NCBI RefSeq assembly: GCF_030247195.1
Contig: NC_080670.1
Location: 99,720,336 to 99,784,335 of the forward strand
Source: Topomyia yanbarensis
Taxonomy: Eukaryota; Arthropoda; Insecta; Diptera; Culicidae
Direction of reading: 5' to 3'
DNA: 64,000 nucleotides
Below the pieces are notes generated by a model. That model was not told the DNA's origin. It was given only the letters and a program-made list of their open reading frames with translations, and made no database searches. How positions within the stretch are numbered: the first letter of the stretch is position 1; each line of letters opens with the position of its first letter. The position numbers and the translations under genes are program-made. This document shows, piece by piece, positions 45,580-55,998 of this stretch.

Positions 45580-45924
45580 ACGACGCCGGTGGTTGAGTGG
45601 TAAGCGTGACCGCCACTCATTCCAGTTGGCCTGGGTTCAATTCCAGCCGAGGTCGTTGAGATTTTTCTGAGGTGAAAAAATATGTGTTCACGTCTTCCTT
45701 CGGAAGGGAAGTAAAACCGTTGGTTCCCGGTCCATGAGTTGATGGATCGATATCTCGTCCAGATAGTGGAGTCACCTTTCTGGCGTCGGTAAAGAAGAAG
45801 TAGAATCCAACTTCTATACTTACTAACAAATATCATCCTCCCGTGATACTTGTGAAGTGCGCAGTAGTATATACGGCCTCTAGCAAAAGCAAGTATCGGA
45901 CTAACAATTCCTTTCCTTTCCTTC
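45580..45924 (+). mobile_element. tRNA-headed SINE, Feilai-like
   Basis: Pol III box A (TGGTTGAGTGGTAA, 45590-45603) and box B (GGTTCAATTCC, 45634-45644) have tRNA-like spacing at the left end. A tRNA-unrelated body and a TTCC/TTTCC-rich tail at 45908-45924 follow. The length of about 345 bp and the tRNA-related head fit the Feilai type described from Aedes. No clear target duplication. The minus-strand open frames here are shadows. Confidence 0.7.
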
Positions 45925-46509
45925 CGCGATCTACGTTCGGGCCTGGCCGGTCTCGGTATTGATCAATAAACACTTTAGGGTGGTTTACCAAATCTACGAC
46001 AATTTTTGAAAATTCGTGTGAGTTCAATTGCAATTTGTTTATTAAACGCGGCGGACGATGGTCAATCCAATGGCAACATTCCGACTGTCGTACGGTCGTT
46101 ATTCGCACAGATCGTACGGATTGGTGGGCCACGCGGTCATCCTTTACTTTTAGCGGGTGGAGCGAATACCGGTTAACTACCGGGAACCCGCGACGACGGC
46201 CTGCTATCTCCTATTACAATTAGCCGTACCAGCTCGAAAGCTGATCAGGGCGAGACAGGCGCGTTTTGACTGGTCCTTAACGTTTAACCGGTGATCTAAG
46301 ATCCAACCAGCGACCAGAGCTATGGCAGCCGGTTTCGACGTATCAGAATTTGGTCTAATCACATGAACTTAACTTCAGCACATCTACTCACTTCCACGGT
46401 CGCAACCTCAAGACCGAGAGTCTCGATCATGATCACACGACCCATCTCATTTCACTTTCCACCCGTTCCGCGATCATCCGATTTGCCTCACTGCAGCCAA
46501 CCACCCACA
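45925..46509. other. unassigned non-coding, moderate GC
   Basis: Less AT-rich than the left half (GTACGG and CGGTTAAC words at 46095-46170), but no family motif, inverted end or coding block that I can support. The junction with copy BE is near 46510, where R1-like 3' UTR similarity ends abruptly. Confidence 0.4.
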
Positions 46510-46747
46510 TAGCTAAGTCCCAACATACTACGCTACGACCCTCCCATCTTGGCATGAGGCAGTCCACATATACGCCTATACATTCGCTCTTCTGCCTTGC
46601 TTCGGGGTGGCTGGGTTTATCCCTTACGCGGTTGCCAGTCGCTGCGCCAAACCTGCCTCAGCATGAACAGACCATTCACTCACTTTTCTGCGCTCGGCCT
46701 TTTTCGCTCCAACTAACCAATCACTAGTTAGTCGTGCCCGTCGTCTG

Positions 46748-49033
46748 TTACTCGGTGCGCCAAATTACCTGTAGCCTACAGGCAATCTGGGTGGTTGCAG
46801 TCGAGACTGCGTTCCACTTCTCCATCGATTGACACATCCGCTGAATAAGGGTATCAAGGGTTGTGTCCCAGCCACAGACGTCAAGCATTGCTTTTCTTTC
46901 GACGTCGAAACGAGGACATACGAACAGTATGTTTTCGGCAGTTTCGTTTACACCTGGGCAGTCAGGGCAGGCTGGGACCTCCGCGTGCTCGAACCTGTGG
47001 AGGTACTGTCGGAAGCAGCCATGGCCTGACAGGAATTGTGTCAGATGGAAGTGAACTTCCCCATGGGGTCTGCCCACCCAGCTCGATATGTTAGGTATCA
47101 GCCGGTGAGTTCATCTACCTTTCGAGGAGTTATCCCACTCACGCTGCCATCTGGCGACCGACGTCACCCTGGTGCGCTCGCGGACTCCTCTATTTCCACG
47201 TAGCTCGAAGCACTCCTCATCTACCCGAATGACCAGCCCGACTGGCATCATGCTCGCTATCACGCAGGATGCATCGTGTGATACCGTGCGGTAGGCAGAT
47301 ATCACTCTGAGGCACATCACGCGGTAGGTGCGCTCCAGTTTCTGTAGGTAACTGGTTACCCTCAGTGCTCTTGACCATGACGGGCCGCCGTACCTGAGGA
47401 TAGATACGGCAACGCCTGCCAGTAACCTACGTCTACTGGCGCACACTTTTGAGCTGTTGAACATCATCCTCGATAGTGCCGCAACAGCAGTCGACGCTCT
47501 CTTGCATGTATAGTCGACATGGCTGCCGAAGGTCAGCTTGTCGTCTATAATGACTCCGAGAGACTTCAGACTTCGCTGTGAAGTGATCGCGACTTCTCCC
47601 ACATGGATGACTGCATGTTGTGCCGACTTGCGGTTGTTGACGATAACTACCTCCGTCTTATGCTGAGCGAGCTCCAGGCCTCTCGCGCTCATCCATTCCT
47701 CCACCGTGTTTATCGCGTGTTCTGCAGTTAGTTCTACCTCAGGGATTGACTCCCCGTAGACCTCCAAGGCTACGTCGTCGGCAAAGCTGAGACTGAAGTT
47801 CCCAGAAGAAAACTTCAGCCTCAAAACCCCGTCATACATGAGGTTCCATAGCACCGGGCCTAGGATCGAGCCCTGCGGGACTCCGGCGGTAATCGGAACC
47901 CTTTTCTGATCGGCATCGGTCTCGTATAGCAGTGCGCGGTTCTGGAAGTAGCTTTCCAGGATCCGGTACAGACCCACCGGTAGGCTAAACCGGTGTAACG
48001 AGAGCGCGATGGCATCCCAGCTTGCGCTGGCCATCACAATCCGGTAGGCGTCACCCCACGGATTCGCGTTGGCACTCTCACACAGGTTGTCGAAACACGC
48101 TCTCTTGCTGCTTTTAATGGCCTTGTTAAGGGCCAATTTCGCAGCTCGAAACACTTTACGGCGGTTCTCTCTTGCATCCTCGGTGCGGGTTCTTTGCATC
48201 CTACGTTTAGCTCTGAGGCAGGCTGATTGTAGAGCTGCAATCTCGGCACTCCACCAGTATACCGGGCATCTGCCGTTTCTTGACAGGGTTTTTCTCGGCA
48301 TAGTGGCGTCGCACGCGCGTGATAGAACAGCTACCAGCGCATCCCCGCTTAGACTGTCGGTGTTGGCCCCCAGTCCCTGGGCCGCGGTGAAAGCTTCGCT
48401 GTCGAAGTGATTGGGCTTCCACCCGCGTACCTGACAGGGATCTCCCGCCCTCGGATGCTGCACACCATAGTTGATCCTAAAGCGGATTGCTAAATGATCG
48501 CTATGGGTGTAGCCTTCTGTTAAGTCAATCCATGCCACCACCCCGTTTCTACGGAATGTGCTAGCTGAGCCATTGTTAACTAGCACAGTATCGAGTTTCG
48601 CAAGCGCCTCCATTAGTGCTTGGCCCCTGCTATTTGTACAGCGGCTGCCCCACTCCACTGCCCAAGCGTTAAAGTTTCCCGCTATAACTACCGGTTTCCG
48701 GCTCACCAGGGCTGACGAGAGCCTGTCGATCATCTGGTTGAACTGTTCTATGGGCCACCTTGGTGGAGCGAAGCAGCTACAATAGAACACACCATTGATC
48801 TTGGCAATCGCAACCCCCTCGGCGGAGTAGTGTATTACTTCTTGAACCGGGAACCGTCCCGTTGTACAGATTGCCACCATCCCAGGCCCGTCCGACACCC
48901 AATTGCCGTTGCCGGCAGGGATGTTGTACGGGTCTGATAAGAGGGCGACATCTGTCCTCGACTCCGAGACTGACTGCCACAACAGCTGTAGGGTTGCTGC
49001 ACAATGGTTAAGATTTAGCTGTGTGACGTTCAC
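46748..49033 (-). pseudogene. R1-like copy BE, ORF2 with two in-frame deletions
   Basis: Starts at GTG 49033, overlapping the ORF1 TGA. Compared with copy D, 15 residues are missing in the endonuclease (IDLT joins EGYTHSDH). A block of about 206 codons is missing between VMA and SASWDAI, which removes RT blocks up to and including the Asp of block A. Both losses keep the frame, so one open frame of 640 residues runs to 47111. It contains PQGSILGPVLWNLMYDG, SFADDVALEVYGES and LGVIIDDKLTFG. A TGA replaces a Trp codon at 47111-47113 and the same frame continues to 46748. CPDCPGVNETAENILFVC has Asn at the expected finger His. RT activity is impossible. Confidence 0.85.
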
Positions 49034-49192
49034 GGCTTCTTATTTGCCTCACCGAAGGGACACGAAGGTCCGCCCATAGCATGATTACAGGCTTGTTTCT
49101 TAGCGGTGCAGATAAGGCATTTATGCGCCTTAGAGCAGCCCCGCTCCTTATGCCCCTCCTCGCCGCAGCGACGACATAGTTTGCTCCTGTCT
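49030..49192 (-). pseudogene. R1-like copy BE, ORF1 zinc-knuckle end (3' of copy C insertion)
   Basis: Reads DRSKLCRRCGEEGHKERGC, then CLICTAKKQACNHAMGGPSC and FGEANKKP, then TGA. The first knuckle lies on the other side of copy C. The open frame upstream of 49192 (STCTGLGRKGLLHCKKK) is the 3' end and A tail of copy C read as protein, a chimeric frame rather than a native N-terminus. Confidence 0.85.
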
Positions 49193-49201
49193 TTTTTTTT
49201 A

Positions 49202-50067
49202 CAATGGAGAAGACCTTTACGTCCTAGCCCAGTACACGTGCTATTGGTAGGGTCCAATCTACCGCACGGGGTGCACTGGGGGCGTGCCGGGCTCGAATGC
49301 TGACGCTGCCATTAATACCGACTAAACTCCATTGGGCTCCGCCATCGTTCCTCCCAGGAACTACCTCTCCGACCGACTAAACTCTAAACTCCATTGGGCT
49401 CCGCCATCGTTCCTCCCAGGAACTACCTCTCGGTATTACTTCTGGGGGGATGGCTGTACATAATTTACTCATTCACTCTCACTCACGCGTTCATACGTCC
49501 TGTATGAGGCTTACTTGGGTGCTCTCTCTATCGCACCTTGATTCATTTTCAAACACTCCCACATGAGGCTGACTTTTGTGCTCACCTTTTTCATTCCTTG
49601 CGAGGCTGACTTGTGTGCTCACCTTACTCATTCCTTGCTAGGCTTACTTTTGTGCTCGCCCCACCCACCATGTAAGGCTGACTTGGGTGCTCACCCTATC
49701 ACCTGATTCACTCTCGATCGTGCCACTCTATTGTACCTCAGTCACTCCCCCTGGCATCCCATGTGGGACATTTTTCTTAGGCCCCACTTCTGACTTATAC
49801 GCCTATACACTCACTCTTCTGTCTTGCTTCGGGGTGGCTGGGTTTACCCCTTACGCGGTTGCCAGTCGCTGCGCCAAACCTGCCACGGCATGAACAGACC
49901 ATTCACTCCCTTTTTTGCGCTTGGCCTTTTTCGCGCCAGCTAACCAATCACTAGTTAGCCGTGCCCGTCGTCTGTTACTCGGTTCGCCAGATTACCTGTA
50001 GCCTACAGGCAATCTGGATGGTAGCAGCCGAGACTGCGTTCCACTTCTCCACCGATTGACACATCCG
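49202..50067 (-). other. R1-like copy C, 3' UTR with reduced tandem repeat
   Basis: Only about five of the ~40-base units remain (49505-49700), against nine in A and D. The array is joined directly to TTATACGCCTATACACTC upstream, consistent with loss of the first four units. The terminal block before the A tail contains a local duplication of AAACTCCATTGGGCTCCGCC (49326-49345 and 49386-49405). Confidence 0.7.
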
Positions 50068-52927
50068 CTAAATAAGGGTATCAGGGGTTGTGTCCCAGCC
50101 ACAGACGTCAAGCATTGCTCTTCTTTCGACGTCGAACCGATGACATACGAACAGTATGTGTTCGGCAGTTTCGTCTACACCTGAACAGTCCGGGCAGACT
50201 GGGACCTCCGCGTGCCCGAACCTGTGGAGGTACTGTCGGAAACAGCCATGGCCTGACAGGAATTGTGTCAGGTGGAAGTGAACTTCCCCATGGGGTCTTC
50301 CCACCCAGCTCGATATGCTAGGTATCAGCCGGTGGGTCCACCTACATTCGAGGAGTTGTCCCACTCACGCTGCCATCTGGCGACCGAGGTCACCCTGGTG
50401 CGCTCGCGGGCTCCCCTATTTCCACGTAGCTCGAAGCACTCCCCATCTACCCGATTGACCAGCCCGACTGGCATCATGCTCGCTATCACGCAGGATGCAT
50501 CGTGTGATACCGTGCGGTAGGCAGATATCACTCTGAGGCACATCACGCGGTAGGTGCTCTCCAATTTCTGTAGGTAACTGGTTACCTCAGTGCTCTTGAC
50601 CATGACGGGCCGCCGTACCTGAGGATAGATACGGCAACGCCTGCCAGTAACCTACGTCTACTGGCGCACACCTTTGAGCTTTGAAGACATCATTCTCGAA
50701 AGAGCCGCAACAGCAGTCGACGCTCTCTTGCATGTATAGTGGACATGGCTGCCGAAGGTCAACTTGTCGTCTATAATGATTCCGAGAGACTTCAGACTTC
50801 GCTGTGAAGTGATCGCGACTTCTCCCACATGGATGACTGCATGTTGTGCCGACTTGCGGTTGTTGACGATAACTACCTCCGTCTTATGATGAGCGAGCTC
50901 CAGGCCTCTCGCGCTCATCCATTCCTCCACCGTGCTGATCGCGTGTTCTGCGGTTAGTTCTACCTCAGGAATTGACTCCCCGTAGACCTCCAAGGTTACG
51001 TCGTCAGCAAAGCCGACGATCTTGACCCCAGGAGGGAACTTCAATCTCAGAACCCCGTCATACATGAGGTTCCATAGCACTGGGCCTAGGATCGAGCCCT
51101 GCGGGACTCCAGCGGTAATCGGAACCCTTTTCTGACCGGCATCGGTCTCGTATAGCAGTACGCGGTTCTGGAAGTAACTTTCCAGGATCCGGTACAGACC
51201 CACCGGTAGGCTAAGCCGGTGTAACGAGAGCGCGATGGCATCCCAGCTTGCGCTGTTGAATGCGTTCTTCACGTCAAGTGTCACTAACGCACAGTATCGA
51301 ATACCTCACCTTTTCCGTTGGATCGCTATCTCGGCAGTATTTATCACTGAGCTAAGAGCGTCCACTGTGGACTTACCCTTCCGAAAGCCAAACTGGTTGC
51401 TTGACAGGCCGTCCGTACCTTCCGCGTACGGGGTTAGCCTGTTGAGGATGATCCTCTCAAGCAGTTTGCCAGTCGTGTCGATCAGACAGATTGGTCTGTA
51501 CGCCGATGGGTCGCCTGGCGGCTTCCCGGGCTTCGGCAACAACACCAATTTCTGCCTTTTCCATCTATCGGGGAAACGGCACTCATCAAGGCATCTCTGC
51601 ATAGCTAGCCTGAACATGTTCGGGTTCGCTATGATCGCTGCCTTGAGAGCGTTGTTTGGAACTCCATCCGGCCCTGGAGCTTTGTTCATTGCTAGGGATT
51701 TAGCCACTGCGAGTAGTTCTTCATTCGTCACTGGAGCCACCATTTCGGCCGTGCCCGCACTGTCTCGAAGTGCAGGTGGCCAGGGGCTTGTGGCTCGAGA
51801 CGGGAAGAGTACTTCGATAATCGTTGCCAACCGGTCCGGAGACCGTTCTGGGGGTGAGGAGCCCCCTTTGGTCTTGGCCATCACAATCCTGTAGGCGTCA
51901 CCCCACGGATTTGCGTTGGCACTCTCACACAGGTTGTCGAAACACGCTCTCTTGCTGATTTTAATGGCCTTGTTAAGGGCCAATTTCGCAGCTCGAAACA
52001 CTTCACGGCGGTTCCCTCTTGCATCCTCGGTGAGAGCTCTTTGCATCCTACGTCTAGCTCTGAGGCAGGCTGACCGTAGAGCTGCAATCTCGGCACTCCA
52101 CCAGTATACCGGGCATCTGCCGTTTCTTGGCAGTGTTTTTCTCGGCATAGTGGCGTCGCACGCGCGTGATAGAACAGCTACCAGCGCATCCCCGCTTAGA
52201 CTGTCGGTGTTGGCCTCCAGTCCCAGGGCCGCGGTGAAAGCTTCGCTGTCGAAGTGATTGGGCTTCCACCCGCGTACCTGACAGGGATCTCCCGCCCTCG
52301 GATGCTGCACACCATAGTTGATCCTAAAGCGGATTGCTAAATGATCGCTATGGGTGTAGCCTTCGTCTACCCTCCATTCCATGCCTGGAGCCCGACTCGG
52401 GCTGGCAAATGTTACGTCAATCCACGCCTCCACCCCGTTTCTACGGAATGTACTAGCGGAGCCATTATTAGCTAGCACAGTATCGAGTTTCGCAAGCGCC
52501 TCCATTAGCGCTTGACCCCTGCTATTTGTACAGCGGCTGCCCCACTCCACTGCCCAAGCGTTAAAGTCTCCCGCTATGACTACCGGTTTCCGGCTCACCA
52601 GGTCCGACGAGAGCCTGTCGATCATCTGGTTGAACTGTTCTATTGGCCACCTTGGTGGAGCGTAGCAGCTGCAATAGAACACACCATTGATCTTGGCAAT
52701 CGCAACACCCTCGGCGGAGGAGTGTATTACCTCTTGAACCGGGAACCGTCCCGTTGTACAGATTGCCACCATTCCAGACCCGTTCGAATCCCAATTGCCG
52801 TTGCCGGCAGGGATGCGGTACGGGTCTGATAAGAGGGCGACATCTGTCCTCGACTCCGAGACCGACTGCGCCCCAGCAGCTGTTGGGCGGCTGCACAATG
52901 GTTAAGATTTAGCTGTGTGACGTTCAC
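50068..52927 (-). pseudogene. R1-like copy C, ORF2
   Basis: Begins NVTQLNLNHCAAAQQLL at the GTG near 52927. A frameshift near 52870 (GGGGCGCAG for TGTGGCAG) precedes the main frame 52898-50658, which is broken only by a CGA-to-TGA change at 51306-51308 (after AIQRKR). Blocks: SDPYRIPAGNGNW, VVIAGDFNAWAVEWGS, IDVTFASPS, NKAPGPDGVPNNALK, FGFRKGKSTVDALS, TLDVKNAFNSASWDAI, GVPQGSILGPVLWNLMYDG, VGFADDVTLEVYGES. The catalytic Asp residues are present. Three further small deletions near 50680, 50595 and 50345 scatter the C-terminal region; CPDCSGVDETAEHILFVC is intact. Not functional as it stands. Confidence 0.9.
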
Positions 52928-54244
52928 GGCTTCTTCTTATTTCCCTCACCGAAGGGACACGAAGGTTCGCCCATAGCATGTTTATGGGCTTGCTTCTTAG
53001 CGGTGCAGATAAGGCACTTGTACGCCTTAGTGCAGCCCCGCTCTTTATGCCCCTCGCCGCAGCGACGACATAGTTTGCACCTGTCTATGTTCTTGCACTC
53101 GTAGGCTTTGTGGCCGGACTCAAGGCACCGATAGCACCTATCCACTGAAGGCGGCTAGGGTATGCTAATAGGGCAAACCGACCAGCCGATCTTCAGCTTC
53201 CCTTTCTCGGTTACCTTTTTTGCATCCGCCTTCAGTAGCCTGAGGTAGGCTACTTGGGTGCCAGAGGGTCCATCTCTAAATCGCCCAGAGGCATGCTCGA
53301 TTGTGACGTCGCATTGTTCCTTAATGGCTGCGACGACATCTTCTACGGTCGTGAACTCGTCCAGATGCTTGCACTGGAGAGTCATTTCCGCCCCTAGCGA
53401 CCTGACTTGAGCGCCTTCACCAAGGACCTCTTGGGCGTATTTGTCCTTGTCGGTTTTTAACCACAAGGCCTCGCCTCTGTCCTTCTTCGCGGGCCACGGT
53501 ACCTCCGGTGTCGGTGCCGGCTTCTTCCTGGTGACCAGCGTCCAGGGGTTAACGCCCCCCCTGCCCCGATCGCGCCGGGTTGCTGGTACCAACGCTCTGT
53601 TCAGCGAGGTCACTCTCGCCCTCGCTTACCTCAGCCAGACGGCGTTTGACCTTAACGGTTGCACGCCGTGTGGTGTCGGTTTTTGCACCCTCGCCTGGCG
53701 ACTTCCTAGGGCGCTTCGCGTCCGACGCCGTCTTACGATTGCCCTTGCCTTTTCCCTACGAGGGGGACTCGGCCGCCGCTTCGAGCGACGTGGCTGCTCC
53801 ATAGAAGGTGAAGGCCACTGTCTGAGTGCCTGTATCGACTTTCTCTCTTCCCTCCCTCTTGGAGGCCACTGTCTGGGTTTCTCTGTCGGACTTCTCCCGA
53901 CATTCCACCCTTTTGGCATAAGCCTGCTGTTTCTGTCTTGCGACACGAACAGTTTTCCGGAGCTCCAGGAGACTCTGCTTTAACTCCTTGGCTATGTTCT
54001 GCTTTGCGCTAGTGAACTCGATTATTGAATCGAGCTGCTCCACCACTTTGCGCATCGCGGATAGTGGCCCGTCCAGTGCGTTGGTAGGCCTATTTCCTAC
54101 CACTACTGGGGGGTCATTGGTGCTATCAGATGTAGCACTCGTCGCTCCACTACTCTCCCCACGGGGGGAGATCTCGCCAAACCACCTCTAGCAAAGGGGT
54201 TTGGCACCTCCGTTTGTTTGTTTTTGTTTTTAGTTGACTCCATG
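52924..54244 (-). pseudogene. R1-like copy C, ORF1
   Basis: ATG 54244, aligned with the ORF1 of copy D. Frames 54103-53756, 53946-53626, 53613-53155 and 53145-52924 carry successive parts: KVVEQLDSIIEFTSAKQNI, KRVECREKSDRETQTV, NPWTLVTRKKP, LWLKTDKDKYA, and knuckles CYRCLESGHKAYEC and CRRCGEGHKERGC. The second knuckle has lost one Glu, giving CX2CX3H, which should impair zinc binding. A 47-residue block after DKYA is missing in frame with GCC microhomology. A CAG-to-TAG change truncates the frame at 53155, just before the first knuckle. Confidence 0.85.
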
Positions 54245-54587
54245 TTTGATCCCACGAGTAGCGCGAGAATAAATGTCCACCACGCCAGAGCTCCGCATTA
54301 ACGTGGTAAGGGACGCTTACTGTGGGGGTTGCCCAAGTACCCCACAGGCTCCGTTAACGATCGAGCATCTTTTTCACCCCCTCGATCACTCATTTCTCGG
54401 CACCGGTCGCTTCACGCCTTGGAATTGGGGTTATGACCTATCTTGCTTTACGTGGTGACCTCGGCCCAGATCATCACAACCATCCTCCCTTACCAGGGCT
54501 TGGGACCTGTAGCTCGGGTTCTCAATAGTTCCATGTGCGTATATTATTACAGACAAGCCACTATTGAGATCCGTCATTCGCCAGCGA
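54245..54587 (-). promoter_or_regulatory. R1-like copy C, 5' UTR (probable internal promoter region)
   Basis: About 340 bases alignable with 61349-61697 of copy D. The transcription start would be at the right end (ACTTCGCTGGCGAATGACGG in sense). Promoter activity is inferred from full-length status; no TATA box is seen. Confidence 0.5.
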
Positions 54588-55951
54588 AGTTTGCTCCTGT
54601 CTGTACCCTTACATTCGTACGATTTATGGTCGGACTCACGGCACCGATATCACCTATCCACTGAAGGCGGCTGGAGTATGCTGATTGGGCATACTGACCA
54701 GCCGATCTTCAGTTTACCTATCACGGTAACCTTTTTGGCATCTGCCTTCAGTAGCCTGAGGTAGGCTACTTGGGTGCTGGAGGGTCCCCCTCTCAAGCGC
54801 ACAGAGGCCCGCTTGATTGTTACGTCGCATTGCTCCTTGACGGCTGCGATGACATCGTCTGCGGTCGTGAACTCGTCCAGCTGCTTACACTGGAGAGTCA
54901 TTTCCGCCCTTAACGACCTCACCTGGGCGCCTTCACCCAGGACCTCTTGGGCCAAGGCCAGGATTGTGCGCCTCGCTTCAGCACCAAAAGCATTTCGCCT
55001 GTATTGGTGCGTCTCACACTGCGCACGTCTTGCCCGAGGGTCGAGAGGCTTTCGGCCGCCCTCATCAACTTAAGGACGTCGGCATATTTGTCCTTGTCGG
55101 TTTTTAACCACAAGGTTTCGCGGCCCGCGCAGAAGGCCACTGTCCTTGGCCTTCTTCGCGGGCTGCGGTGCATCCGGTGTCGATGTCGGCTTCTTCTTGG
55201 TGACCAGCGTCCATGGGTTTTCGCCCCCTGCCCCGGTTGCGCCGAGTTGCTGGTACCTTCTCTCTGCCCGGCGGGGTCATTTTCGCCACGGTTTACCTCG
55301 CCCAAACGGCGTTTCGCCGTGACGGTTACACACCGTTTGGTGTTGGTTTTTGCACCCTCGCCTGGTGACTTTCTAGGGCGCTTTGCGTTCGACGCCGTCT
55401 TGCGCTTGAGGGGAACTCAGCCGCCGCTTTGAGCGACTTGGCTGCTCCATAGAAGGGAAAGGGGAAGGCCCCTGTCTGGGTACCTATGTCGGCCTTCTCC
55501 CTTCCCTCCCTCTTGGAGGCCGCTGTTTGGGTTCCTCTGTTGACTTTTCTCCACACTCCACCCTCTTGGCGTAGGCCTGCTGTTCCTGTCTTGCGACACG
55601 AATAGCCTTCCGGAGCACCAGCAGGCTCTGTTTCAGCTCCTTGCTGATATTTTGCGTCGCGTTAGTGAACTCGATTATAGCATCGAGCTGCTCCACCACT
55701 TTACGGATCGCGGATATTGGCCCGTCCAGCGCGTTGGTAGGGCTATTTTCTACCACTGCTGGGGGGTCGCTTCACGCCTTGGACTTGAGGTTATGACCTA
55801 TTTTGCTTTACGTGGTGACCGCGGCCCAGATCATCACAACCATCCTCCTTTACCAGGGCTTTGGACCTGTAGCTCTGGTTCTCAATAGTTCCAAGTACGT
55901 AGGTTATTACAGGCATGCTACTATTGAGATCCATCATTCGCTAGCGGAGTT
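54588..55951 (-). mobile_element. R1-clade element copy BE, 5' half
   Basis: 5' end at 55951 (sense AACTCCGCTAGCGAATGATG, the same start as copy D). It contains a shortened 5' UTR and ORF1 up to GGGTACAGACAGGAGCAA, where copy C begins. The 5' flank (55952-55985) is GCATACAGGCATACATACGG in sense, nearly the same target as copy D. Confidence 0.85.
54603..55756 (-). pseudogene. R1-like copy BE, ORF1 5' part
   Basis: The N-terminal codons are deleted: the 5' UTR at about 55770 joins directly to GGGGGTC before VVENSPTNALDGPISAIRK. Recognisable segments: KVVEQLDAIIEFTNATQNIS, RKAIRVARQEQQAYAKRVEC, ALWLKTDKDKYA-like (TLWLKTDKDKYADVLKLMRA) and AQEVLGEGAQVRSLRAEMTL. Several frameshifts (near 55560, 55330 and 54960). 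The first knuckle region before 54603 is present but out of frame. The coding reading continues on the far side of copy C at 49192. Confidence 0.75.
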
Positions 55952-55971
55952 CCGTATGTATGCCTGTATGC

Positions 55972-55985
55972 ATGGTATGTATGCC
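55972..55985. repeat. target-site duplication of copy D, left copy
   Basis: ATGGTATGTATGCC, repeated at 61698-61711. It lies just outside the poly(T) that marks the A tail of copy D. Confidence 0.85.
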
Positions 55986-55998
55986 TTTTTTTTTTTTT

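Larger units (their letters stand above)
46510..49192 (-). mobile_element. R1-clade element copy BE, 3' half
   Basis: This block and 54588-55951 are the two halves of one element, split by copy C: AGTTTGCTCCTGTCT is at both 49178-49192 and 54588-54602, and the ORF1 reading runs across. The 3' UTR is cut short at about 46510: the tandem repeats, terminal block and A tail seen in copies A, C and D are missing, so the 3' end was lost by deletion. Confidence 0.85.
49193..54587 (-). mobile_element. R1-clade element copy C, full length, inserted in copy BE
   Basis: Bounded by a 14-15 bp duplication of BE ORF1 (sense strand GACAGGAGCAAACT) and ending in a run of 9 A. Order in sense: 5' UTR 54587-54245, ORF1 from ATG 54244, ORF2 from GTG near 52925, 3' UTR 50040-49202. 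It carries several frameshifts, nonsense changes and an in-frame 47-residue ORF1 deletion, so it is older than D or evolving freely. The insertion must post-date BE. Confidence 0.88.

Noticed and set aside
45580..45660. Possible tRNA gene
   Set aside because: Boxes A and B are present, but the acceptor stem does not close and a long unrelated body plus TTCC tail follows. It is a SINE head.
47990..48040. The ~0.62-kb gap in R1-like copy BE as a spliced-out intron
   Set aside because: The missing segment as seen in copies C and D does not begin GT and end AG at the junction, and there is 2-bp microhomology. Deletion is simpler.
51235..51894. Long plus-strand open frame (219 codons), with an equivalent at 58191-58850
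   Set aside because: It is antisense to the RT domain of the R1-like ORF2 and appears wherever that sequence occurs. It has no motif of its own and is explained by GC-rich codon usage on the other strand.
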